Program-made: the position numbers and the translations under genes | The notes under the pieces: generated by a model | Told to the model about the DNA's origin: nothing | Seen by the model: the letters and a program-made list of their open reading frames with translations, nothing else | Database searches by the model: none | Origin: Alphaproteobacteria bacterium | GTDB taxonomy: Bacteria > Pseudomonadota > Alphaproteobacteria > Micavibrionales > CSBR16-224 | Length of the DNA stretch: 11,531 nt | Direction: 5' to 3' | NCBI GenBank assembly: GCA_007116755.1 | Contig: SKHU01000085.1 | Coordinates: forward strand, 1-11,531 | Part shown: positions 1 to 6,935 of the stretch, one piece after another | Layout of the letters: each line of letters starts with the position of its first letter | Position numbering within the stretch: position 1 is the first letter of the stretch

Positions 1-1
1 C

Positions 2-70
2 AAAGGCACATGGGAAAGCCTGACCCCTTTGAAGAAACATTACGTCATTCTGCTGCCGGAGGAGAAATAA
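2..70 (+). CDS. 3' end of an unidentified upstream gene (partial)
   Basis: An open frame enters from the left edge and ends with TAA at 68-70, giving 22 visible residues that end in LKKHYVILLPEEK. The next gene starts only 4 bases later and its ribosome-binding site (GGAGGAG, 58-64) lies inside this tail. That tight spacing is the main reason to treat it as the real end of a co-transcribed gene. Too little is visible to name a family. Confidence 0.5.
   Translation, partial: KGTWESLTPLKKHYVILLPEEK
58..64 (+). promoter_or_regulatory. Ribosome-binding site for the small exported protein
   Basis: GGAGGAG ends 10 bases before the ATG at 75. It lies within the last codons of the preceding frame, which suggests translational coupling. 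Confidence 0.6.
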
Positions 71-74
71 CCTT

Positions 75-428
75 ATGCGAAGCACCGCTCTGTTTGTTTT
101 GACCGCCGTATTTTTTCTGTGCCTGCCGCAACCGGCGGCCGCGAGTTACTGGATCAGTTGCAAAGTCGTTGCCGATGTCGCCGCGGCAGAAAAGGAGCGG
201 CATTACGACATCACGCTCCGCAGCGCCGAAATACGCGAAGGCCATGCACAAAAAGGCAGCCCCTGCCTGCAGGAGCGAATCGGCACGACCGAAACCGTCG
301 AAAGCGAAAACCTGCCGACGGGCAAAAACCGTATTTTGCGCTATGAGTTTTACAACGACCGCACCGAAGAGGGCGTAATCAATCAGGAAACATGGTCGCC
401 CGCCCCGCGGCTGTGGCACCTTTATTAA
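75..428 (+). CDS. Small exported (periplasmic) protein of unknown function
   Basis: This encodes 117 residues. Residues 1-23 look like a Sec signal peptide: Arg at position 2, a hydrophobic run ALFVLTAVFFLCL, then PQPAAA with a likely signal peptidase I cut after Ala23. No lipobox is visible, so a soluble periplasmic or secreted protein is more likely than a lipoprotein. The mature part is about 94 residues, mixed charged and beta-prone, with two cysteines (Cys29, Cys64) that could form a disulfide after export. The ATG at 75 has a strong GGAGGAG site upstream. The gene sits 4 bases behind the preceding frame and 29 bases ahead of the crotonase gene, so all three may share a transcript. I do not recognise the family. 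The reverse-strand frame over the same bases has no ribosome-binding site that I can see and is less plausible. Confidence 0.72.
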   Translation: MRSTALFVLTAVFFLCLPQPAAASYWISCKVVADVAAAEKERHYDITLRSAEIREGHAQKGSPCLQERIGTTETVESENLPTGKNRILRYEFYNDRTEEGVINQETWSPAPRLWHLY

Positions 429-457
429 AATTTTTTAATTCTATTGCAGGAAAGGAT

Positions 458-1225
458 ATGAGAATGAAAACGGTACTGACAGAGAAAAAAGACGGCGTTC
501 TGACCATCCGCATCAACCGCCCGGAGAAAAAAAACGCGCTGACACCGGAAATCTACGCGGAAATGGCCGCCGCCATCACCGATGCCGATCAGGATAAAAA
601 TCTGCACGCCGTTGTTCTGACCGGCACGGCAGACACTTTCACGGCAGGAAATGATCTGCAGAATTTCCTCGACGCGCCGCCTGATGTCGAAAACAGCCCG
701 GTGCGCGATTTTCTCAATGCGCTGTCCGAAGCCAAACTGCCGGTGATCGCCGCTGTTGAAGGTCATGCCGTCGGGGTCGGCGCGACACTGCTGCTGCATT
801 GCGATTTTGTCTATGCCGCCGAGGATGCGGTGTTCCAGATGCCGTTCATCAATCTCGGCCTTGTGCCGGAAGCCGGATCCAGCCTGCTGCTGCCGCGTGT
901 TGCCGGCCATCAGCGCGCCTCGGAAATTCTGCTGCTTGGCGAAGCGTTCTCCGCACAGGATGCAAAAGAGGCCGGCATCATTAACGGCATCTGCACACCC
1001 GGAAAGGCGCTGGATACCGCCCTTGCCACCGCGCAAAAACTGGCGCAAAAACCGCGCAAGGCGCTGGTGGAAAGCAAGGCGCTGCTGCGCCGCGAATTCG
1101 AGCCGCTGGCCAAACGCATCACCCGCGAAGGCCATGTGTTCCGCGAATGCCTTGCCTCCGACGAATCACAAAAAGCCATCCATACGTTTTTCGACCGGAA
1201 AAAATCGGGCGGTGCGCGGCCTTAA
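458..1225 (+). CDS. Enoyl-CoA hydratase/isomerase (crotonase) family protein, probably enoyl-CoA isomerase-like
   Basis: A 255-residue crotonase-fold enzyme, normal length for the family, expected to be cytoplasmic and to act on acyl-CoA thioesters. Oxyanion-hole segments are visible at FTAGNDL (61-67) and GHAVGVGAT (102-110), followed by CDFVYAAEDAVFQMPF. The two glutamates of classical hydratases are missing: the GGGxE position reads GVGAT and the PExxLG position reads PFINLG. Instead a glutamate lies in LVPEAGSS (Glu138), the place used by delta3,delta2-enoyl-CoA isomerases of the Eci1/ECI2 type. The isomerase reading is therefore inference from motif placement. The ATG at 458 is preceded by AGGAAAGGA (448-456); the ATG at 464 is equally possible. 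The open frame extends back to 392, but that would overlap the preceding gene. No other beta-oxidation gene is in the window. Confidence 0.88.
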   Translation: MRMKTVLTEKKDGVLTIRINRPEKKNALTPEIYAEMAAAITDADQDKNLHAVVLTGTADTFTAGNDLQNFLDAPPDVENSPVRDFLNALSEAKLPVIAAVEGHAVGVGATLLLHCDFVYAAEDAVFQMPFINLGLVPEAGSSLLLPRVAGHQRASEILLLGEAFSAQDAKEAGIINGICTPGKALDTALATAQKLAQKPRKALVESKALLRREFEPLAKRITREGHVFRECLASDESQKAIHTFFDRKKSGGARP

Positions 1226-1239
1226 GGCACAATAAAAAC

Positions 1240-1269
1240 TTGACATATTATTATATTTTTCCCTATAGT
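1240..1269 (+). promoter_or_regulatory. Sigma70-type promoter for the prolyl oligopeptidase gene
   Basis: A perfect -35 hexamer TTGACA (1240-1245) is followed after 18 bases by TATAGT (1264-1269), in an AT-rich stretch just after the crotonase stop codon. The expected start of transcription is near 1276, which gives a leader of about 150 bases before the ATG at 1427. Confidence 0.65.
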
Positions 1270-1276
1270 TTTGAAA

Positions 1277-1300
1277 GAGTATTTCAAATTTGAAACACTC
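1277..1300. promoter_or_regulatory. 24-base palindrome at the predicted transcription start (operator candidate)
   Basis: The half-sites GAGTATTTCAAA (1277-1288) and TTTGAAACACTC (1289-1300) are complementary at 11 of 12 positions with no spacer. A further TTTGAAA lies at 1270-1276. The palindrome begins about 7 bases after the -10 hexamer, the usual place for a repressor site; it would also fold as a hairpin at the 5' end of the RNA. I cannot match it to a known regulator. Confidence 0.5.
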
Positions 1301-1310
1301 TGCTTTATAG

Positions 1311-1423
1311 TGATTCTGTTTCCACCCCGTGCGGAAATAGAGGGAATCATGTGTGCCGCCGCCGTTTTATAAAACGGCGAACGGGCTGTTTTATAAAAAA
1401 CCACACGAAAAGGGCATGATTCC
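1311..1423 (+). promoter_or_regulatory. Structured 5' leader with alternative pairings
   Basis: TGATTC occurs at 1311-1316 and again at 1417-1422, and its complement GAATCA lies between them at 1344-1349. The upstream pairing is supported by an adjacent stem, CTGTTTCC (1316-1323) with GGAAATAG (1333-1340). The downstream pairing extends to nine bases, GGAATCATG (1343-1351) with CATGATTCC (1415-1423), and occupies the gap between the AAAAGGG ribosome-binding site (1408-1414) and the ATG at 1427. The two are mutually exclusive. A regulatory switch is an inference; no known riboswitch class is recognised. Confidence 0.35.
1360..1379. repeat. Perfect 20-base palindrome with a nearby second core copy
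   Basis: CGCCGTTTTATAAAACGGCG is fully self-complementary. Its core GTTTTATAAAA (1364-1374) recurs at 1388-1398, 24 bases away. No T-run follows, so it is not an intrinsic terminator; it could be an operator pair or an RNA hairpin in the leader. Confidence 0.5.
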
Positions 1424-1426
1424 GCT

Positions 1427-3766
1427 ATGGCACAACCTGAAAAAAACAAAAAAGCAAAACATCAAAAACCTGCACAGCGCATCAAAAAATATCTCGGCCG
1501 CGCCGGAGAAAACGCCCGCGACGCGCTGAGAGACAAAAAAATCCGTATCGGCTCGCCGCCGCCCTCGGTCGAAGCGTTGAAACGGGCGCTGAACCCGCCG
1601 CATGACAATACGGTTGAAAAAATCCACGGCTATGACGTGCATGACCATTTCCGCCCGCTGGAAAAAATCGATGATAAAAACGTCACCGCATGGATCGACC
1701 GCCAGAACGAAAAATTTCAGGATTATATCAAGGGATCGGAAACGGCGCAGAAATCCGTACACCGCTTCATGGCGCAGATGTGGAACCGCCCGAGCGAATC
1801 CGTTCCTGCCGCATACGGCAAATACGCCTTCAGCCATTACAATGACGGACGTTCCAATCACGCCGTGTTTCAGGTGCGTCCGAAAGATGATCCGAAGGCA
1901 GAGCCGCGCGTACTGATCGACCCGAATAAAATTGACCCGACAGGGAAAACCGCGCTGTCGGGCGCATTTCCCAGCCCGGACGGCACGCGCGTCGCCTATC
2001 TTTTGTCGGAAAACGGCAGCGACGCAAAAACGCTTCACGTGCTGGACACGCAAACGGGGAAACATCTTTCCGATAAAATAGACGGTTTCCGTTTCGGTAA
2101 TGTCGCATGGGATAAGGACGGCAAGGGCTTTCATTACGGCTATCCGATGAATGACGAAAAAAAGCGCAGCTTTGTCAAACATCATACGCTCGGCGATGAT
2201 GTCACAAAGGACGCGGCCGTGTTTGAACCCAAAGATGCGGAAATGGCCTCGGCCGGATTGTTCCGCCTGCGCACGGGCAAAAACGAATGGATTTCCACCC
2301 ATATCGGCACCAATCCGAAAAACGGGCTGTATTACCGCCCGTCCGGCAGCGATGCGCCGTTCAAGCAGCTGATCGACGACGGCAAAGCCGCCATCAGCCC
2401 CGTTGCGGAAATAGACGGCAAAATCTATGCCGTCACCAAACTTGATGCGCCGAAAGGGCGGCTGGTGCGGTTTGATCTGAACGACCCCGCCCCTGAAAAA
2501 TGGGAAACGCTGATTGCCGAACATCCGTCCGATACGCTGGAAAGCGTCTTCATGCAGCAGGGGCGGCTGTTTGTCACCCACAGCCACGACACGGCAGACA
2601 AGCTGGCCGTGCATGATCTGGACGGCAAGTTTCAATATGACGTCAAACTGCCGCTGCCGCTGGCGCTGTTCAGTATTGCGAAATTCACATCGCAGGACAA
2701 GGAGCTGGTGTTCAGCATCAGCAACGACCAGCAAAGCGGCAACCGCTATGCCTATAATATAGAGAAAAACGACTTCAAACTGATCAAAAAGAATACCCTG
2801 CCTTACGATCTGACCGATTGCGTTGTCGAGCGCATCACCGCGACGTCAAAAGACGGCACGAAAGTGCCGATGACCGTGATCCGCCACCCCGACACAAAAC
2901 TCGACGGCAGTGCGGCGGTGAAGCTGTACGGTTACGGCGGCTTCGATATTCCGCTGACCCCTGCCTTCAGCGCAGGCATGGCGCATTGGGTCAAAAACGG
3001 CGGCATTTATGTCCGCGCCAATCTGCGCGGCGGCGGCGAATTCGGGCAGGACTGGTACGATCAGGGGCGCTGCGAGAACAAACAGAATGTGTTTGACGAT
3101 TTCATCGCCTGCGCCGAACATCTGATCAAAAAGAAATACACCTCCCCCAAACGCGTCGCGATCGAGGGCGGCAGCAACGGCGGGCTTCTGACGGCGGCAA
3201 CGGTGCTGCAGCGCCCCGATCTGTTCGGCGCGATCATCTCCGCCGTTCCGGTGATCGACATGTTCCGTTTCCAGCTTGGTACGTATGGCGCGGCGTGGAA
3301 ATCCGATTACGGCGATCCGTCGATCAAAAAAGATTTTGAGGTCGCCGCGCGTTATTCGCCGCTGCACAATGTCAAAAACGGCGCGAAATTCCCTGCCGTG
3401 CTGATCAAAACCGGCGATCACGACGACCGCGTTCTGCCGTGGCACGCCTATAAATTTGCCGCGACGATGCAGGCGCACGGGCATCCCGACAATCAGATAT
3501 TGCTGCGCGTGTCAAAAAACACCGGCCACGGTGCAGGCAAATCGCAGCAGGACAGTCTGATTGAAATTGCCGAAACCCATGCCTTTCTGGAAAAGGCGCT
3601 CGGCCCCATCGACCAGAACGCCTATAAAGCCGCGCTGATGAAAAAAGCCGCGGCCGATCACGGCACAAAATCCGTGTTCAACACGCTGGCACAGCGCACG
3701 GCAAAACTGGCGGAAAACGTCAAAAACACAATATTCCGCCGCAAACGCGGCGGCCCCGGCGCTTAA
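1427..3766 (+). CDS. Prolyl oligopeptidase family serine peptidase (S9A) with basic terminal extensions
   Basis: A 779-residue peptidase of the S9A family, which cleaves short peptides on the carboxyl side of proline. An N-terminal cap and beta-propeller region (about 60-460) is followed by an alpha/beta-hydrolase domain (about 465-725). The triad is visible: Ser583 in EGGSNGGLL, Asp666 in GDHDDRVLP with the substrate-binding Arg668, and His701 in NTGHGAGK. Further family motifs are YGYGGFDI (501-508) and RGGGEFGQDWYDQGR (534-548). There is no signal peptide, so the enzyme should be cytoplasmic. Compared with typical family members of about 690-720 residues it has an extra Lys/Arg-rich N-terminus of about 50 residues and a C-terminal tail of about 45 residues ending FRRKRGGPGA. 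The ATG at 1427 is the only start available, because an in-frame TAA lies at 1394; the AAAAGGG site is a rather distant 12 bases upstream. It appears to be transcribed alone. Confidence 0.93.
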   Translation: MAQPEKNKKAKHQKPAQRIKKYLGRAGENARDALRDKKIRIGSPPPSVEALKRALNPPHDNTVEKIHGYDVHDHFRPLEKIDDKNVTAWIDRQNEKFQDYIKGSETAQKSVHRFMAQMWNRPSESVPAAYGKYAFSHYNDGRSNHAVFQVRPKDDPKAEPRVLIDPNKIDPTGKTALSGAFPSPDGTRVAYLLSENGSDAKTLHVLDTQTGKHLSDKIDGFRFGNVAWDKDGKGFHYGYPMNDEKKRSFVKHHTLGDDVTKDAAVFEPKDAEMASAGLFRLRTGKNEWISTHIGTNPKNGLYYRPSGSDAPFKQLIDDGKAAISPVAEIDGKIYAVTKLDAPKGRLVRFDLNDPAPEKWETLIAEHPSDTLESVFMQQGRLFVTHSHDTADKLAVHDLDGKFQYDVKLPLPLALFSIAKFTSQDKELVFSISNDQQSGNRYAYNIEKNDFKLIKKNTLPYDLTDCVVERITATSKDGTKVPMTVIRHPDTKLDGSAAVKLYGYGGFDIPLTPAFSAGMAHWVKNGGIYVRANLRGGGEFGQDWYDQGRCENKQNVFDDFIACAEHLIKKKYTSPKRVAIEGGSNGGLLTAATVLQRPDLFGAIISAVPVIDMFRFQLGTYGAAWKSDYGDPSIKKDFEVAARYSPLHNVKNGAKFPAVLIKTGDHDDRVLPWHAYKFAATMQAHGHPDNQILLRVSKNTGHGAGKSQQDSLIEIAETHAFLEKALGPIDQNAYKAALMKKAAADHGTKSVFNTLAQRTAKLAENVKNTIFRRKRGGPGA

Positions 3767-3783
3767 ATAATAAGATGTTATTC

Positions 3784-3820
3784 TTCCCGCGCGAGGCGGA
3801 AATGACAGTGATACTGTCAT
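3784..3820. repeat. Two short hairpins after the prolyl oligopeptidase gene
   Basis: TTCCCGC (3784-3790) pairs imperfectly with GCGGAA (3796-3801). ATGACAG (3802-3808) pairs perfectly with CTGTCAT (3814-3820) around a five-base loop. They directly precede the larger inverted repeat and end in the same ATGACA/TGTCAT word as the other arms. No T-run follows, so intrinsic termination is not clear. Confidence 0.45.
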
Positions 3821-3889
3821 CCTGAGACGCACGGCGAAGGATCTCTTTGGATACGGCGCACGGGATTCTTCGCTGCGCTCAGAATGACA
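3815..3889. repeat. Inverted-repeat element, TGTCATCCTGAG type
   Basis: A left arm beginning TGTCATCCTGAG (3815-3826) and running to GAAGGATC, and a right arm GATTCTTCGCTGCG...AGAATGACA (3864-3889), are imperfect reverse complements. Each arm can also fold on itself (ATCCT with AGGAT; ATTCT with AGAAT). The sequence type matches miniature dispersed repeats found between genes in many bacteria; membership here is by recognition, not by search. Confidence 0.6.
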
Positions 3890-3901
3890 ATTGCCCCCGC
3901 C

Positions 3902-3997
3902 GTCATTGCGAGGAGCGAAGCGACGCGGCAATCCAAAGCAATAATGAACATTTACCCGTCATGTATTGCTACGCCGCCTTTGGCAGCGCGCAATGAC
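3902..3997. repeat. Inverted-repeat element, GTCATTGCG type
   Basis: GTCATTGCG (3902-3910) is mirrored by CGCAATGAC (3989-3997). The left arm continues as a hairpin in which ATTGC pairs with GCAAT across AGCGAAGCGACGC, ending near 3934. The right arm folds separately: ATTGC (3965-3969) with GCAAT (3990-3994) and GCCGCC (3973-3978) with GGCAGC (3982-3987) around TTT. Both arms lie just downstream of gcvP on the - strand and may stabilise the 3' end of its RNA. Confidence 0.6.
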
Positions 3998-4011
3998 AAA
4001 CAGAATAAGAT

Positions 4012-6906
4012 TTATGCCGCATCCTGCGCGGCGGCGTCTTCGTAAGCCTCCAGAGGCGGGCAGGTGCAGACCAGATTGCGATCACCGGCGGCATTGTCGA
4101 TGCGGGAGACAGGCGGCCAGTATTTATCCGCAACAACGAAAGGCAGCGGCGTGACGGCCTGCGTGCGGCTATAGGGGCGCGTCCAGTTTTCCGTCAGCAG
4201 GTCGCGCATCGTATGCGGCGCGTTGACCAGCGGATTGTCGGTTTTGGAATATGCCCCGCTTTCTATCGCGTTGATTTCCGCGCGGATCTGCGCCATGGCC
4301 GCGATAAAACGGTCGAGTTCCTCCTTGCTTTCGCTTTCGGTCGGCTCAACCATCAGCGTATGCGGCACGGGGAAGGACATGGTCGGCGCGTGAAAGCCGA
4401 AATCCATCAGGCGTTTGGCAATATCCTCGACCTTGATGCCGATCTCGCTGTGAATGCGGCGCGTGTCCAGAATACATTCATGCGCGACATGGCCTTTATT
4501 GCCCGTATAGAGAATATTGTAATGCGCGGAGAGTTCCTTCGCCATGTAATTGGCGTTCAAAATCGCAACTTTTGTCGCGCGGCGCAGCCCTGCCGCCCCC
4601 ATCATGGTGATATACATCCATGTGATCGGCAAAATCAGCGCCGACCCCCACGGCGCAGCGGAAATCGAGGAGATCGCCTTTTCCCCGCCGACCCCTTCTG
4701 TTACGGCACTGCCGGGCAGGAACGGCGCGAGATGTTCCGCCACGCCGATCGGGCCGACACCCGGCCCGCCGCCGCCATGCGGAATACAGAAAGTTTTGTG
4801 CAGATTGAGATGCGCGACATCCGCGCCGAATTTTCCCGGATAGGCCACGCCGACCAGCGCATTCAGGTTCGCGCCGTCCATATAGACCTGCCCGCCATTG
4901 TCATGCACGATGTCGCAGATTTCGACAATGCCTTCCTCGAACACGCCGTGGGTGGAGGGATAGGTGACCATTAGCGCGGCCAGATCGTCTTGATGCGCCG
5001 CGGCCTTGCTGCGCAGATCGTCAATATCGATATTGCCGTTTTTATCGCATTTGACGACAACGACTTTCATCCCCGCCATCACGGCGCTGGCCGGATTGGT
5101 GCCGTGTGCCGAAGACGGAATCAGGCAGATATTGCGTCCGCCCTCGCCGCGGCTTTCGTGATAGGCGCGGATGACCAGCAGCCCCGCATATTCGCCCTGC
5201 GATCCGGCATTGGGCTGCAGCGACATCGCCGCAAATCCGGTGATTTTGCACAGCATCTCTTCCAGCTGGGCAATCATCTCGCGGTAGCCTTCCGTCTGGT
5301 CATGTGGCGCAAACGGGTGCATATCGGAAAATTCCGGCCATGTTACCGGCAGCATTTCCGCCGCCGCATTCAGCTTCATCGTGCAGGAGCCAAGCGGAAT
5401 CATCGAGCGGTTCAGCGCGATATCCTTCTGCTCCAGCCGCCGCAGATAGCGCATCATCTCGGTTTCCGAGCGGTGGGTCTGGAAGACCGGATGCGTCAGA
5501 AACGCCGAACGCCGCTGTAATTGCTGCGGCAAAATATCCGGCGCGCTTTCATTGGGCGCAACATTTTTCCCTGCAATCACCGCCGCCAGAACGGCCAGAT
5601 CGTCAATGCGGGTTTTCTCGTCCAGCGCAACACCGATGCGGCCATCGCCGAATCCGCGCAGATTGATTCCGTTTTCACGGCCACGCGCCAGCGCAGCATT
5701 TTCCGCTTCGATGCTGTCCAGATCAAAGCACAGCGTATCAAAAGCATATCTGTTGACGGGGGTAATCCCGTGACGTTTCAGCGTTTCCGCCAAAAGTGCC
5801 GTCAGGCGGTTGATGCGCTGCGCAATGCGCGTCAGCCCCTCCGCCCCGTGATACACTGCGTAAAATCCGGCAATATTTGCCAGCAGCACCTGCGCCGTGC
5901 AGATATTGCTGGTGGCTTTTTCGCGGCGGATATGTTGTTCGCGCGTCTGCAAGGCCAGCCGCAGCGCCGGACGGTTTTCCGCATCGACGGAGACACCGAC
6001 AATCCGCCCCGGCACGGAGCGTTTGAAATCGTCCCGCGCAGCAAAAAACGCCGCATGCGGCCCGCCGAATCCCATCGGCACGCCGAAACGCTGCGAGGAT
6101 CCGACAACGATATCCGCGCCCCATTCACCCGGCGGTGTCAAAAGCGTCAGCGCCAGAAGGTCGGAGGCAACGCAGATGACCGTATCCCGCCGCGACAGTT
6201 TTTCCACCTGTGCCGTATAATCGCTGATCTCTCCCGTCGTATCGGGATATTGCAGCAAGACACCGAAACATTCCGTCTGCCAGAACGCCGCATCGGCGGG
6301 ATTGCCGAGAACGAGCTCGACCCCCATCGGTTCGGCGCGGGTTTTGAGAATATCCAGCGTTTGCGGGTGACAGTTTTCTGCCGCAAGAAAGACGTTCGAC
6401 GGCGATTTGCCGACACGCCGCGCCAGCATCATTGCCTCCGCCGCCGCCGTGCCTTCATCCAGCATCGAGGCATTGGCAATATCCATCCCCGTCAGATCAA
6501 TCACAGCCTGCTGGAAATTCAGCAAAGCCTCCAGCCGTCCCTGACTGATTTCCGGCTGATAGGGCGTATAGGCCGTGTACCAGCCCGGATTTTCCAGCAC
6601 ATTGCGCAAAATCACCGGCGGGGTGATACAGTCGTAATAGCCCATCCCGATATAGGAGCGGAAAACTTTATTTTGCGCCGCCATGCCGCGCAGCTTTGCC
6701 AGCGCATCATATTCGGACAAACCGTCCGGCAGATCAATCGGCGTATCGGAGTAAATCGCCGCAGGCACAACAATGCGCACCAGCTCCTCGATCGACTCCG
6801 CGCCGACAGCCGCCAGCATTTCCGCGCATTCCTTCTCGTCCGGCCCGATATGGCGCTGTGTAAAGGAGTCCTGCTCTAAATGCATCGTGCCGCTGCTATT
6901 GTTCAT
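4012..6906 (-). CDS. gcvP: Glycine dehydrogenase (decarboxylating), P protein of the glycine cleavage system
   Basis: A 964-residue single-chain P protein, the usual length for the fused form rather than the split gcvPA/gcvPB form. It decarboxylates glycine with pyridoxal phosphate and transfers the aminomethyl group to the lipoyl arm of GcvH. Two homologous halves are visible. The N-terminal half carries TQRHIGPDE and SYIGMGYYD. The C-terminal half carries the cofactor site LNLHKTFCIPHGGGGPG, whose lysine (Lys704) should form the Schiff base, plus IPLGSCTMKLNAA and AHGTNPASA. The ATG at 6906 is chosen because AGAAGG precedes it by 4 bases and the family N-terminus follows; a TTG at 6939, which overlaps the gcvH stop codon, would add 11 residues and lacks support. 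The gene is last in HIT-gcvT-gcvH-gcvP, 29 bases behind gcvH. Confidence 0.97.
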   Translation of the reverse strand: MNNSSGTMHLEQDSFTQRHIGPDEKECAEMLAAVGAESIEELVRIVVPAAIYSDTPIDLPDGLSEYDALAKLRGMAAQNKVFRSYIGMGYYDCITPPVILRNVLENPGWYTAYTPYQPEISQGRLEALLNFQQAVIDLTGMDIANASMLDEGTAAAEAMMLARRVGKSPSNVFLAAENCHPQTLDILKTRAEPMGVELVLGNPADAAFWQTECFGVLLQYPDTTGEISDYTAQVEKLSRRDTVICVASDLLALTLLTPPGEWGADIVVGSSQRFGVPMGFGGPHAAFFAARDDFKRSVPGRIVGVSVDAENRPALRLALQTREQHIRREKATSNICTAQVLLANIAGFYAVYHGAEGLTRIAQRINRLTALLAETLKRHGITPVNRYAFDTLCFDLDSIEAENAALARGRENGINLRGFGDGRIGVALDEKTRIDDLAVLAAVIAGKNVAPNESAPDILPQQLQRRSAFLTHPVFQTHRSETEMMRYLRRLEQKDIALNRSMIPLGSCTMKLNAAAEMLPVTWPEFSDMHPFAPHDQTEGYREMIAQLEEMLCKITGFAAMSLQPNAGSQGEYAGLLVIRAYHESRGEGGRNICLIPSSAHGTNPASAVMAGMKVVVVKCDKNGNIDIDDLRSKAAAHQDDLAALMVTYPSTHGVFEEGIVEICDIVHDNGGQVYMDGANLNALVGVAYPGKFGADVAHLNLHKTFCIPHGGGGPGVGPIGVAEHLAPFLPGSAVTEGVGGEKAISSISAAPWGSALILPITWMYITMMGAAGLRRATKVAILNANYMAKELSAHYNILYTGNKGHVAHECILDTRRIHSEIGIKVEDIAKRLMDFGFHAPTMSFPVPHTLMVEPTESESKEELDRFIAAMAQIRAEINAIESGAYSKTDNPLVNAPHTMRDLLTENWTRPYSRTQAVTPLPFVVADKYWPPVSRIDNAAGDRNLVCTCPPLEAYEDAAAQDAA

Positions 6907-6935
6907 TTTACCTTCTTTTTTGATGTGAATAGCGG

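Noticed and set aside
392..457. A longer start for the crotonase gene at the ATG at 392
   Set aside because: It would overlap the preceding gene by 37 bases, lacks a good ribosome-binding site and adds residues not typical for the family. The ATG at 458 has AGGAAAGGA in front.
425..1135. A reverse-strand open frame of 236 codons opposite the crotonase gene
   Set aside because: The + strand frame carries clear crotonase motifs. The reverse frame has no start signal or motif.
1391..2734. A 447-codon reverse-strand open frame across the prolyl oligopeptidase gene
   Set aside because: It lies opposite a gene with an intact catalytic triad, and its product is rich in Arg, Phe and Val of the kind produced by reading the complement of a GC-biased gene. 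It is a shadow frame.
3781..3998. CRISPR array in the repeat-rich interval
   Set aside because: The arms are inverted pairs of two different types, not direct repeats with regular spacers, and there are no cas genes in the window.
5521..6879. A 452-codon forward open frame opposite gcvP
   Set aside because: gcvP is unmistakable on the other strand. The forward product is Arg/Gln/His-rich without any recognisable motif.
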